A stretch of 46,313 nt of DNA from an uncultured Rhodospirillales bacterium (GCA_903928895.1 CAIYSR010000055.1:1-46313); one strand, 5' to 3'. Counted from the stretch's first letter, positions 37,948 to 46,156 are shown. Numbers and translations: made by a program. Notes: a model not told the origin generated them from the letters alone.

Positions 37948-38111
37948 GGGCTTCTTTTTTGAAAAAAAGAAGCAAAAAACTTTCACCCGTTTGGACCGAG
38001 GGAAAATGGCCAAGGGGAGCGGCGAAGCCCATGTTTATTTGGCTTCGCCCCTCTCCCACCGAAGAATAACGAATAGAAGTTTTTTGCTTCTTTTTTTCAA
38101 AAAAGAAGCGC
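37948..38111. repeat. Composite palindromic repeat, copy C (two inverted modules around a hairpin)
   Basis: Left module: GCTTCTTTTTT (37950-37960) and AAAAAAGAAGC (37963-37973), then AAAAAACTTTCACCCGTT. Right module, inverted: arms 38086-38096 and 38099-38109, preceded by AACGAATAGAAGTTTTTT. Between them GGCGAAGCC (38021-38029) and GGCTTCGCC (38041-38049) form a perfect 9-bp hairpin inside GGGGAGC...CCTCTCC. The whole element is a nested inverted repeat of about 165 bp, very similar in layout to copy D. It fills the gap between the ThDP alpha and beta genes. Confidence 0.9.
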
Positions 38112-38146
38112 TCCCCCTACCCCTTACTCCTCAACGGAGCACCTCG

Positions 38147-38764
38147 ATGGCCCGCCCGCAGCAGCTGCAAGTCAATCCGCTCCCGACCACCATCCTCGAC
38201 CGCCGCGACGTCATCCCCTTGCTCATCGAGAAGCCGGATGACTTCCTCTGCGTCGGCGGGCTCGCCGGTGCGGCGCAGGAACTCACCGCCATCTCCAACG
38301 ATGCCCCCTACGTCTACGCCATGGCCGGCGCCATGGGCGCCGCCACCACCATGGCCCTCGGCCTCGCTTTGGCGCAGCCCAAGAAGCGCGTTCTGTGCGT
38401 CACCGGGGACGGCGAACTGCTGATGAACCTCGGCGCGCTCGCCACCATCGCCCTGATGAACCCGCCCAACCTCACCATCATCTGCGTCGACAACGGCCAT
38501 TACGGCGAAACCGGCAACCAGGACAGCCACACCGGCTTCGGTGTTGACCTCGCCACCATCGCCGGCGGCTGCGGCATCCCGGCCGTGCTGACCATCAACA
38601 CCATGGACGATCTCCCCGAAGGCCGCCGCCTGGTGCGCGAAGGCAACGGCCTCGCCTTCATCCTGCTCCGGGTCAAGGAGGGCAAGCCGCTCAACAACGG
38701 CCGCCTGATGCAGCCCTCGGTCGGGCGCACCCGTTTCCGCGAACACCTGCTCGGCCACGCCTGA
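38147..38764 (+). CDS. Split ThDP decarboxylase, beta (PP) subunit, ComE-like
   Basis: A 205-residue protein equal to the diphosphate-binding domain alone. The metal motif GDGELLMNLGALATIALMNP starts at Gly87 and ends with the Asn of VDNGHYGETGNQ at 116. It has the canonical GDG. The ATG 38147 lies 35 bp after the repeat; the frame is open through the repeat upstream, but that part encodes low-complexity FLLLFFKKE and is not counted. It should form a heteromer with the 37396 product. Confidence 0.87.
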   Translation: MARPQQLQVNPLPTTILDRRDVIPLLIEKPDDFLCVGGLAGAAQELTAISNDAPYVYAMAGAMGAATTMALGLALAQPKKRVLCVTGDGELLMNLGALATIALMNPPNLTIICVDNGHYGETGNQDSHTGFGVDLATIAGGCGIPAVLTINTMDDLPEGRRLVREGNGLAFILLRVKEGKPLNNGRLMQPSVGRTRFREHLLGHA

Positions 38765-38774
38765 GGAACCCGCC

Positions 38775-39224
38775 ATGCTCATCGGCCTCGACCCGCTGCT
38801 CACCCCCGAACTCCTCCATGCGCTGGCCGCCATGGGCCACGGCGACCGCATCGTCCTGGTCGACGCCAACTACCCCGCCACCCGCGGCCAGCGTCTGATC
38901 CGCCAGCCCTCCGCCGACACCCCCGCCGTGCTTCGCGCCGTCCTTTCCCTGCTCCCCTGCGACACCTACGTCGATGAGCCAGCCCAGATCATGCAGGTCG
39001 TCGGCGACCCCACCGCCGTGCCCAAGGTGGTCGCCGAGATGAACGCGATCCTTCTCGCCGCCGGCTGGCCGGAGGTCGCGGGCCTCGAACGCCACGCCTT
39101 CTACGAAGCCGCCGAAACCGCCTACGCCATCGTGCAAACCGGCGAACGCCGCTTCTACGGCAACATCGCCCTCACCAAGGGCGTCATCGCGCCGGACGTG
39201 AGAATGCCCGGAGACCCCGCATGA
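38775..39224 (+). CDS. fucU: RbsD/FucU-family sugar mutarotase
   Basis: A 149-residue protein: MGHGDRIVLVDANYPA with catalytic His22 and the family Asp are clear, and NIALTKGVIAP is the conserved C-terminal end. FucU interconverts alpha and beta anomers of L-fucose; RbsD does so for ribose. The spacing of the HGD motif and length fit FucU better. It overlaps the next gene by 4 bp (ATGA), tying it to an aldose-1-dehydrogenase-type reductase, which consumes one anomer. Confidence 0.87.
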   Translation: MLIGLDPLLTPELLHALAAMGHGDRIVLVDANYPATRGQRLIRQPSADTPAVLRAVLSLLPCDTYVDEPAQIMQVVGDPTAVPKVVAEMNAILLAAGWPEVAGLERHAFYEAAETAYAIVQTGERRFYGNIALTKGVIAPDVRMPGDPA

Positions 39225-40201
39225 CCAGCCCCGGCCCCCTCATTCCTGGTCCGTTGGGCATGGGCGGCGCGCCCCTCGGCAACCTCTTCGCCCGCATCGA
39301 CGAAGCCGACGCGGCCGCCACCACCCAGGCGGGCTGGGACGCCGGCATCCGCCACTTCGACACCGCGCCGCATTATGGCGCCGGCCTCTCCGAAATGCGC
39401 ATGGGCGCCATCCTGCGCCAGCAGAACCGCGCTGATTTCTGCCTCTCCACCAAAGTCGGCCGCCTCCTTCGCCCCGTCCCCGCCGTCCCCGAGCTCGACG
39501 AGGGCTTCCTGGGCGCGCTCCCCTTCGCCCGCACCTTCGACTATTCCGCCGGCGCCACAATCCGCTCCCTGGAAGATAGCTGCGCCCGCATGGGCCTCTC
39601 CAGCGTCGATGTCGTCTACATCCACGACTGCTCCGAGGACTGGCACGGAACCGCCTGGACCACCCGCTTCCGCGAAGCCATGGCCGGCGCCGGCAAAGTC
39701 CTCTCGGCGATGCGCAAGCGCGGCGAAATCAAGGCCTGGGGCCTCGGCGTCAACCTCGTCGAGCCCGCACTCGCCGCCCTCGAACAAGCCGATCCCGACA
39801 TCTTCCTGATCGCCGGCCGCTACACCCTGCTCGACCACACCGCGCTGGCCAAACTCTTCCCCGCCTGCGCCGCCAAGGGCGCCAAGGTCGTGCTCGGCGG
39901 CCCCTACAACTCCGGCCTGCTCGCCGGCGGCACCACCTTCAACTACGAAACCGCCGCGCCCGAGATCGCCGCCCGCGCCCAGGCCATCGCGGCCGTCTGC
40001 GCCCGCCACAACACCGACCTCAAAGCCGCCGCCCTGCAATTCTGCGCCGCCCACCCCGTCGTCGCCACCGTCATCCCCGGGGCCCGCAATGCCTCCGAAG
40101 TCCGCCAGAACGCCGCCATGATGGCCGCCCCCATCCCCGCCGACTTGTGGGCAGACCTCAAGCGCGGAAACCTCCTGCCCGTGGAGGCCCCCACCCCCTG
40201 A
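39221..40201 (+). CDS. Aldo/keto reductase (D-threo-aldose 1-dehydrogenase/L-fucose dehydrogenase type)
   Basis: A 326-residue AKR. Catalytic tetrad residues are Asp47 and Tyr52 (HFDTAPHYGAG), Lys78 (STKVGR) and His135 (VYIHDCSED). LMGGAPLG-type N-terminus reads LGMGGAPLGNLF, and VATVIPGARNASEVRQN is the NADP-binding C-terminal segment. The close linkage to FucU supports oxidation of a sugar such as L-fucose or D-arabinose to its lactone. The gene is 10 bp before the VOC gene. Confidence 0.88.
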   Translation: MTSPGPLIPGPLGMGGAPLGNLFARIDEADAAATTQAGWDAGIRHFDTAPHYGAGLSEMRMGAILRQQNRADFCLSTKVGRLLRPVPAVPELDEGFLGALPFARTFDYSAGATIRSLEDSCARMGLSSVDVVYIHDCSEDWHGTAWTTRFREAMAGAGKVLSAMRKRGEIKAWGLGVNLVEPALAALEQADPDIFLIAGRYTLLDHTALAKLFPACAAKGAKVVLGGPYNSGLLAGGTTFNYETAAPEIAARAQAIAAVCARHNTDLKAAALQFCAAHPVVATVIPGARNASEVRQNAAMMAAPIPADLWADLKRGNLLPVEAPTP

Positions 40202-40211
40202 GGCACCCCCG

Positions 40212-40685
40212 ATGATCCCCATCAAAAGCCTCTACGAAACCCACCTCACCGTCTCCGACCTCGACCGCTCCATCGCCTTCTACCGCGACATCCTCGGCCT
40301 CGAACTCGCCCACACCGTCCCCGCCCGCCACGCCGCCTTCTTCTGGATTGGCGGCCGCGAGCGGTCCATGCTCGGCCTCTGGTCGATCCACACCTCCCCC
40401 ATCCACCTGCGCCTCCATTTCGCCTTCCACGTCGCCCTCGCCGATGTCATCCGCGCCCCCGCCCTCCTGCGCGCCCACGCCATTACGCCGCGCGGCAGGG
40501 GAGGGGGGCCGGAAATCGACGAACCCGTCGTCTTCCCCTGGATGCCCGCCGCCAGCGTCTACTTCGACGACCCTGACGGCCACTCGCTCGAATATATCGC
40601 CGTCCTGCCCCAACAGGCCCAGCCCGAACGCGCCGGCGTCATGACTCTGTCGGAGTGGTATGCGCTGGCAGGGGAGCAAGTATGA
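40212..40685 (+). CDS. VOC-superfamily metalloprotein (glyoxalase/FosX-like)
   Basis: A 157-residue vicinal-oxygen-chelate protein. YETHLTVSDLDRSIAFYRDI and LGLEL give the first beta-alpha-beta unit with metal-ligand His11, HLRLHFAFHVALADV the second unit, and FDDPDGHSLEYIAVL the final Glu ligand. The class includes glyoxalase I, FosX, dioxygenases and epimerases; this one cannot be assigned. It ends the nine-gene run, with repeat copy D directly behind. Confidence 0.85.
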   Translation: MIPIKSLYETHLTVSDLDRSIAFYRDILGLELAHTVPARHAAFFWIGGRERSMLGLWSIHTSPIHLRLHFAFHVALADVIRAPALLRAHAITPRGRGGGPEIDEPVVFPWMPAASVYFDDPDGHSLEYIAVLPQQAQPERAGVMTLSEWYALAGEQV

Positions 40686-40693
40686 AGGGAAGG

Positions 40694-40862
40694 CAAGCGC
40701 TTCTTTTTTGAAAAAAGAAGCAAAAAACTTTTATCCGTTTGGGCCGGAGGAACGCCAGCCAATAGGGAGCGGCGAAGCCCATGTTTTATAGGCTCCGCCC
40801 CTCTCCGCCCGACGAATAACGAATGAAAGTTTTTTGCTTCTTTTTTCAAAAAAGAAGCGCTT
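40694..40862. repeat. Composite palindromic repeat, copy D (two inverted modules around a hairpin)
   Basis: Left module: GCTTCTTTTTT (40699-40709), G, AAAAAAGAAGC (40711-40721), then AAAAAACTTTTATCCGTTT. Right module, inverted: arms 40836-40846 and 40848-40858. Between them lie GGGAGCGGCGAAGCCC (to 40780) and GGCTCCGCCCCTCTCC, forming an imperfect hairpin, the same centre as copy C. The layout matches copy C almost base for base, so the two are recent copies or are maintained. It separates the VOC gene from the convergent VWA gene. Confidence 0.9.
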
Positions 40863-40865
40863 CCT

Positions 40866-42206
40866 TCACTGCGCCTGCTGCATCATCTCGGAAATCACCC
40901 GCTCCAGCTGCGTCAGCGTCCCGCAACTCGTGACCTGATGGCAGAACGGCTCGTAGCGCAGGATATCCGAATCCCCGGTTCCCCACAGCGACTGCGGCTC
41001 CGGATTGAGCCAGATCACCCGGTTTGCCCGCTCGAAAATCTGCTTCATCAGGTCGATCCGCGGCTCGTTGCGATTGCCGCGGGCATCGCCGAGGATAATC
41101 ACCGTCGTCTGCCGGTTGACGTTGCGCATCGCGATCTCGGCGAAATCGGCAAAGCACCGCCCGTAATCCGACGAGCCGAAGCCGACCACCTTCATCACCT
41201 CCTCGATCGCCTCGTCGATCTCGCGCCGCGCCAGGATATCGCTGACCTCGATGAGATGGTTCGAATACGCAAACGAGCGCAGCCCCGCCAGCACGTCGGC
41301 CAGCGAATACAGGAACATCAGCAGAAACCGCGCCACGGCGGCAACCGAGCCCGAGACGTCGCACAACACCATGATCGAGGGCCGGTCGATCCGGGTGCGC
41401 TTCCAGATCGTGTGGAACGGGATGGAGTCGAAACTCATGTTCCGCCGCATCGTCCTGCGGATATCGAGATGCCCGCGCCGGTCCTGCCAGCGCTTGCGGC
41501 TGTAGCGGGTCGCGATCTGCTTGGCCATGTCGCGCACCAGCGCCCGCATCCGGTCCATGTCGCGCCGGTCGAGCTGCGACAGCCGCACATTGCGCAGCGC
41601 CCCCTCGCGGATATCCCGCGTCGTCCCGGCGGAAAACAGCGTCAACTGCCGCTCCATATAGGCGCGCGCCTGCTGCCCGAGCGCGGCCCGCATCTGCTCC
41701 AGCCGCTCCGCCGTCGCCTCGTCCGCCCCCTCGCCGCGCAAATGGGCGATGTCCCGATCCAGCTCCGGCAGCCCCATCTGCTCCAGGATGCGCCAGGCGA
41801 ACATGTTGGTCTGGGTGAACAACGCAATGTTGGATGCCCCGATCGCCTCCGCCGCCCCCTCCATCGCCGCCGCCAGCCCGGCCTGGTCGTTCTCCAGCAA
41901 CATGGCGGACAGCGACGCGAGCCCGTCATGCTCGCCCGCCTCCCCCGGCTCGCGCGACCGCGAACCCGCCTCGGTCTCCCCCGAACTCACCATTTCGCGC
42001 TGGAAGAACAGGTCGAAGCAGTCCTCGAACAGCTTCTTGTCTTCGAGCGACTTGCCCAGCGTCAGCGACAACGTGTCCTTCAGCACCTGGCGATCGGCAT
42101 ACCCCACCACCTCGGCCGAGCGGAAGGCATCGATCGATTCGGCCACCGAGATCCGCACGCCCGCGCCGCGGGCCGCGCGGAGCAGGTCGAGCAGCATGGC
42201 GGTCAT
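40866..42206 (-). CDS. VWA-domain protein (CoxE-like)
   Basis: A 446-residue protein. The C-terminal half is a von Willebrand factor A domain with the MIDAS motif DVSGSV near residue 283 and VIILGDARGNRNEP near the C-terminus. The N-terminal half is helical (RISVAESIDAFRSAEVVGYA then LKDTLSLTLGK). CoxE and related VWA proteins work with a MoxR/CoxD AAA+ ATPase, which here is encoded directly upstream (66 bp) on the same strand. Such pairs insert metals into or activate enzymes; the partner enzyme is not in the window. Copy D of the repeat follows the stop. Confidence 0.88.
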   Translation of the reverse strand: MTAMLLDLLRAARGAGVRISVAESIDAFRSAEVVGYADRQVLKDTLSLTLGKSLEDKKLFEDCFDLFFQREMVSSGETEAGSRSREPGEAGEHDGLASLSAMLLENDQAGLAAAMEGAAEAIGASNIALFTQTNMFAWRILEQMGLPELDRDIAHLRGEGADEATAERLEQMRAALGQQARAYMERQLTLFSAGTTRDIREGALRNVRLSQLDRRDMDRMRALVRDMAKQIATRYSRKRWQDRRGHLDIRRTMRRNMSFDSIPFHTIWKRTRIDRPSIMVLCDVSGSVAAVARFLLMFLYSLADVLAGLRSFAYSNHLIEVSDILARREIDEAIEEVMKVVGFGSSDYGRCFADFAEIAMRNVNRQTTVIILGDARGNRNEPRIDLMKQIFERANRVIWLNPEPQSLWGTGDSDILRYEPFCHQVTSCGTLTQLERVISEMMQQAQ

Positions 42207-42223
42207 GGATAGACCTCGAAAAG

Positions 42224-42274
42224 AGGCACGTGATTCACGCTCTCTGACCTGCGGCCTCGCGCGATCACGTGCCT
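42224..42274. promoter_or_regulatory. Inverted repeat between moxR-like and VWA genes
   Basis: AGGCACGTGAT (42224-42234) and ATCACGTGCCT (42264-42274) are a perfect 11-bp inverted repeat around a 29-nt loop. The right arm overlaps the moxR-like stop (TAG, minus strand). It could be an RNA hairpin between the cotranscribed genes or an operator containing CACGTG. There is no T-run. Confidence 0.4.
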
Positions 42275-43229
42275 AGGCCTCAACCCCGCCGTCCCGCAGG
42301 GCTTTGTGCACCATCTCGCCGACGGCCTTGCCCCCCATCGTCATGTCACCCTCGAACTTGAGAAGCAGGTTCAGCGTGTCATGCACCACCTCGGTGCCCA
42401 GCCGCGTCGCATTGAGCAAAAGGATCGCCCGCGCCCAGTCGATCGTCTCGCTCACCGAGGGCAGCTTGCGCAGATCGAGCCCGCGCAGCTGCTGCACGAA
42501 ACTCACCAACTGCCGCCGCAGCGAATCCTCGATCCCCGGGATCCGGCTGTCGATGATCTGCTCTTCCAGCTTGGCGTCGGGATAGCCGATATGCAGATGC
42601 AGGCAGCGCCGCTTCATCGCGTCGCCCAGATCGCGCGTGTTGTTCGACGTCAGGATCACCACCGGCTTGACGATGGCGCTGATCGTCCCGATTTCCGGGA
42701 TCGTCACCTGGTGATCCGACAGGATCTCCAGCAGAAACGCCTCGAACTCCTCATCGGCCTTGTCGATCTCGTCGATCAGCAGCACCGCGCCCTTCGGCTC
42801 CTGCAACGCCTTCAGCAGCGGCCGCGGCTCCAGGAAGCGCTCGGAGAAGAAGATGTCGTCGAACTCATGCAGCCGCGCCAGCGCCGCATCCATGGTGTCG
42901 TCCTTGGACAACACTGCGCTCACCTTCTCCTTGAGGATCTGGGTGTAGAGCAGCTGCTTGCCGTATTTCCACTCGTACAGCGCCTTGCTCTCGTCGAGCC
43001 CGTCGTAGCACTGCATGCGCACCAGCGGCAGCCCGAGGAATTCCGCCGCGGCCTTGGCCAGCTCGGTCTTGCCCACGCCCGCCGGACCCTCGGCCAGGAT
43101 CGGCTTGCCCAGCCGCATCGCCAGAAACACTGCGGTCGAGATCTGCCGCGACGGGATATAGCCTGTGCTGGCAAGCCCGATACGGACGGACTCGATGGTC
43201 GGAATGCGGTCGAAAAAATGGGTATCCAC
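42273..43229 (-). CDS. MoxR-family AAA+ ATPase (CoxD-like)
   Basis: From GTG 43229 the protein is 318 residues. Walker A is GPAGVGKT (48-55), Walker B LLIDEID (150-156), and sensor 1 ILTSNNTRDLGDAMKRRC. AGGATCTCC lies upstream at a usable distance, and VDTHFFDRIPTIES fits the family N-terminus; the frame stays open to 43337 but that part has no homology. MoxR/CoxD ATPases couple ATP hydrolysis to protein or metal-cofactor remodelling with a VWA partner, here the downstream gene. It is divergent from an OmpR-type regulator. Confidence 0.9.
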   Translation of the reverse strand: MDTHFFDRIPTIESVRIGLASTGYIPSRQISTAVFLAMRLGKPILAEGPAGVGKTELAKAAAEFLGLPLVRMQCYDGLDESKALYEWKYGKQLLYTQILKEKVSAVLSKDDTMDAALARLHEFDDIFFSERFLEPRPLLKALQEPKGAVLLIDEIDKADEEFEAFLLEILSDHQVTIPEIGTISAIVKPVVILTSNNTRDLGDAMKRRCLHLHIGYPDAKLEEQIIDSRIPGIEDSLRRQLVSFVQQLRGLDLRKLPSVSETIDWARAILLLNATRLGTEVVHDTLNLLLKFEGDMTMGGKAVGEMVHKALRDGGVEA

Positions 43230-43354
43230 GTCGCGGAGATCCTGAACGTTATTGGTGAATCTGCCGCATTGGAGACGGCGGCGGTGCCGTGCGCAAGGGA
43301 TGGCAGACATGCGCCAGACGGCCAACCGCGCCGCCACACCAAATCGCCGAACCA

Positions 43355-43368
43355 GTGACGCACGTCAC
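43355..43368. promoter_or_regulatory. 14-bp palindrome in the moxR-like / response regulator divergent region
   Basis: GTGACG (43355-43360), CA, CGTCAC (43363-43368) form a perfect palindrome with a 2-nt centre. It lies about 80 bp before the response regulator start and 125 bp before the MoxR-like start. Its place suggests an operator, possibly for the adjacent OmpR-type regulator, though that class usually binds direct repeats. Confidence 0.4.
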
Positions 43369-43445
43369 AGACTGTTTACCCCGCCGCGCCGATGATGCGG
43401 CTGCCAGGGCGGAGATGCCCTCCCGGCACAGAGGAGACGAGGCAC

Positions 43446-44228
43446 ATGAGCGGTTCACGGCATATCCTGATCGTTGACGACAACCGGGCGCTCCGCTCGA
43501 CCCTGGCGCTCGCGCTGGAAACCATGGGCGGGTTCACCGTGCGCATGGCGGAGGATGCCGGCACCGCGCTGACCCTGGCCACCTCCCGCGCCCACCATTT
43601 CGACGCCATTCTGCTCGATCTCACCCCCGTCGGCGCCGGCATCGCGCTCTGCGCCAACCTGCGCGACCATGATGTCCGCGTCCCCATCATCCTCGTCACC
43701 GACGCCTCCGCCGAGGACGACGTGGTCCGCGGACTCGACGCCGGCGCCAACGACTATGTGGTCAAACCCTTCCGTCTCGCCGAGATCATCGCCCGCCTGC
43801 GCGCCCAGATCCGCGCCTTCGAGACCAGCGAGGATGCCGTCCTTCTCGTCGGCCCCTACCATTTCCGCCCGGGCTCGCGCACCCTCACCGAGCCCGGCTC
43901 CAACCGCCGCGTCCGCCTCACCGACAAGGAGGCCTCGGTGCTGAAACACCTCTACCGCGCCGGCCGCACCCCGGTTTCGCGCCAGACCCTGTTGCGCGAA
44001 GTCTGGGGCTACGCCAACGGCGCCAGCACCCACACCGTCGAGACCCATATCTACCGCCTGCGCCGCAAAATCGAGCCCGACGCCGCGGTCGCGCGCATCC
44101 TGGTCAACGTCGACGGTGGCTATCGCCTCGGCTATGAGCGCGGCGCCGCGATCGAGATGGCTTTCCGCCCGCCCATGGCCAACACCGCGATGCCCACGCA
44201 GCACCCGGTGCTGGTCGCCGCCGAGTAG
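43446..44228 (+). CDS. OmpR-family response regulator
   Basis: A 260-residue regulator. The receiver domain has Asp11-Asp12 (LIVDDNRALR), the phospho-acceptor Asp58 (DAILLDLTPVGAG), Thr85 and Lys107 (DYVVKPFR). The winged helix is RLTDKEASVLKHLYRAGRTP through LLREVWGYANGASTHTVETH, ending LVNVDGGYRLGY. After it come about 30 extra residues (AAIEMAFRPPMANTAMPTQ). GAGGAG precedes the ATG; an in-frame ATG at 43392 is possible. No histidine kinase is adjacent; the kinase at 32856 is a candidate but distant. It is divergent from the MoxR-like gene. Confidence 0.92.
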   Translation: MSGSRHILIVDDNRALRSTLALALETMGGFTVRMAEDAGTALTLATSRAHHFDAILLDLTPVGAGIALCANLRDHDVRVPIILVTDASAEDDVVRGLDAGANDYVVKPFRLAEIIARLRAQIRAFETSEDAVLLVGPYHFRPGSRTLTEPGSNRRVRLTDKEASVLKHLYRAGRTPVSRQTLLREVWGYANGASTHTVETHIYRLRRKIEPDAAVARILVNVDGGYRLGYERGAAIEMAFRPPMANTAMPTQHPVLVAAE

Positions 44229-44329
44229 GGGCAGCCCCCGAAGGTCGCACGCAAGGCTCCACTGCGGCGCGGTTCAACAACCGTGCCTCCTGGGCTAGTC
44301 TCCCGCGCAGAAACGCAGGAGTCGCCCCC

Positions 44330-46132
44330 ATGGCACAGGCAAAACCGCGGCCCAGCCGCCCCACCGCGACCGTGGCCGGCAACACCGGCGCCCGCAGCGG
44401 CGGCCGCCTCATCGCCGATGCCTTGGTCGCCCAGGGCATCGACCATGTCTTCGCCGTCCCCGGCGAAAGCTATCTCGACGTGCTCGAAGGCCTCTACGCC
44501 GTGCGCGAGAAGCTCAAGCTCATCACCTGCCGTTTCGAGGCCGGCGCGGTCAACATGGCCGAGGCCTACGGCAAGCTGAACGGCCGCCCCGCCGCTGCCT
44601 TCGTCACCCGCGGCCCCGGCGCCTGCCACGGCGCCATCGGCGTCCATGTCGCCTTCCAGGACAGCACCCCGATGCTGCTCTTCGTCGGCCAGATCCCCTT
44701 CGAGGAAACCGACCGCGAGAGCTTCCAGGAAGTCGACTACCGCCGCATGTTTGCGCCTTTGGCCAAATGGGTCACCCAGATCGACGACGCCAAACGCATC
44801 CCCGAACTCATCGCCCACGCCGTCGATGTCGCCACGTCCGGCCGCCCCGGCCCCGTCGTCATCGCCATCTCCGAGGAGATGCAGAAACATCTCGTCGACG
44901 TCCCCGATATCGGTCCCGCTGAGGTCTCCCCCCCCCACCCCGACCCCGCCGCCCTCGAAAAATTCCGCGCCCTGCTGCTCAAGGCGCAAAAACCGCTGGC
45001 CATCGTCGGCGGCTCCTGCTGGACCGAGCCCGGCCGCGCCGCCATCCGCGACTTCATGACCGCCTGGAACCTCCCCGCCACCGTCGGCTTCCGCCGCCAG
45101 TCGCTCTACGACCAGACCAGCGAAACCTTCGTCGGCGATCTCGGCGTCGGCTCCGACCCGGCCCTCGTCGCGATGGTCAAGGAGGCCGACCTCATCCTCG
45201 CCATCGGCACCCGCCTCGGCGAACCGGTCAGCCAGGGCTACACCCTGTTCCAGGCCGCCAAGGCCGGATCGGGCAGCGGCGTGCCTATCATCCACATCTA
45301 CCCCGACGCCGCCGAAATCGGCCGCGTCTACCGCCCCGCCCTCGGCATCGTCTCCGACCTCAACGTCTTCGCCCTCGCCGCCGCCAAAATGGCGCCCCCC
45401 AAAAAGCCTGTCTGGTCCGCCTGGACCCGCGAACTCCGGGCGCTCCGCCTCGCCGGCCAGGCCGTGCCCAACTACGAAGGCACCCTCAACCTCGCCCAAT
45501 GCATGCACGACCTCGCCCGCCTGCTCGAGGACGACGCCATCCTCACCTGCGATGCCGGCAACTTCGCCACCTGGCCGCCCCGCTTCGTCAATTTCAAGGA
45601 CGGCCAGCGCTTCATCGGCCCCACCAACGGTGCCATGGGCTACGGCGTCCCCGCCGCCATCGGCGCCAAGATCGCCCACCCCGACCGCCAGGTCATCGGC
45701 TTCGTCGGCGACGGCGGCTTCCTGATGACCGGCCAGGAACTCGCCACCGCCTTCCACCACGGCGTCGCCCCCATCATCCTGGTCTTCAACAACTCGATGT
45801 ACGGCACCATCCGCATGTACCAGGAACGCACCTACCCGTTCCACGTCTCCGGCACCGCGCTGACCAACCCCGACTTCGCCAAATTCATCGAAGCCTTCGG
45901 CGGCCACGGCGAAGTGGTGTCCGACACCGCCGACTTCGCCCCCGCCTTCCGCCGCGCCGTCGACTCCGGCCGCCCCGCGGTGATCGAACTGCGCATGAAC
46001 CCCGACCAGATCACCAGCCGCACCACCATCTCCGCCATGCGCGCCGCCGCCCGCCCCGCAGCCACCCCGCCAGCCCCCGCCAAGCGTCCCGCCAAACGCC
46101 CCGCTGCCCGCCCGAAGCCGGCGAAACGTTAG
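44330..46132 (+). CDS. ThDP-dependent enzyme of the acetolactate-synthase superfamily with a basic C-terminal tail
   Basis: A 600-residue three-domain ThDP enzyme. The PYR catalytic Glu is Glu70 (CRFEAGAVNMAEAYGKL), RGPGACHGAIGVHVAFQDST follows, and the PP domain has GDGGFLMTGQELATAF near residue 460 with FNNSMYGTIRMYQE after it. The sequence lacks the specific signatures I would need to call it IlvB; related members make acetolactate, decarboxylate benzoylformate-like acids or use other acceptors. The last 40 or so residues are Ala/Pro/Lys/Arg-rich (PAKRPAKRPAARPKPAKR), an unusual extension. The gene stands alone, with a short repeat copy after its stop. Confidence 0.88.
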   Translation: MAQAKPRPSRPTATVAGNTGARSGGRLIADALVAQGIDHVFAVPGESYLDVLEGLYAVREKLKLITCRFEAGAVNMAEAYGKLNGRPAAAFVTRGPGACHGAIGVHVAFQDSTPMLLFVGQIPFEETDRESFQEVDYRRMFAPLAKWVTQIDDAKRIPELIAHAVDVATSGRPGPVVIAISEEMQKHLVDVPDIGPAEVSPPHPDPAALEKFRALLLKAQKPLAIVGGSCWTEPGRAAIRDFMTAWNLPATVGFRRQSLYDQTSETFVGDLGVGSDPALVAMVKEADLILAIGTRLGEPVSQGYTLFQAAKAGSGSGVPIIHIYPDAAEIGRVYRPALGIVSDLNVFALAAAKMAPPKKPVWSAWTRELRALRLAGQAVPNYEGTLNLAQCMHDLARLLEDDAILTCDAGNFATWPPRFVNFKDGQRFIGPTNGAMGYGVPAAIGAKIAHPDRQVIGFVGDGGFLMTGQELATAFHHGVAPIILVFNNSMYGTIRMYQERTYPFHVSGTALTNPDFAKFIEAFGGHGEVVSDTADFAPAFRRAVDSGRPAVIELRMNPDQITSRTTISAMRAAARPAATPPAPAKRPAKRPAARPKPAKR

Positions 46133-46156
46133 GGGTCTCCAGGCAAGTAGGGGTCG

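Noticed and set aside
37991-38146. In-frame N-terminal extension of the ThDP beta subunit through the repeat
   Set aside because: It would encode FLLLFFKKE-type repeat translation with no homology; ATG 38147 gives the normal domain start.
37948-40862. CRISPR-like reading of the paired repeats
   Set aside because: The repeats are inverted pairs 2.7 kb apart with genes between, not regularly spaced direct repeats.
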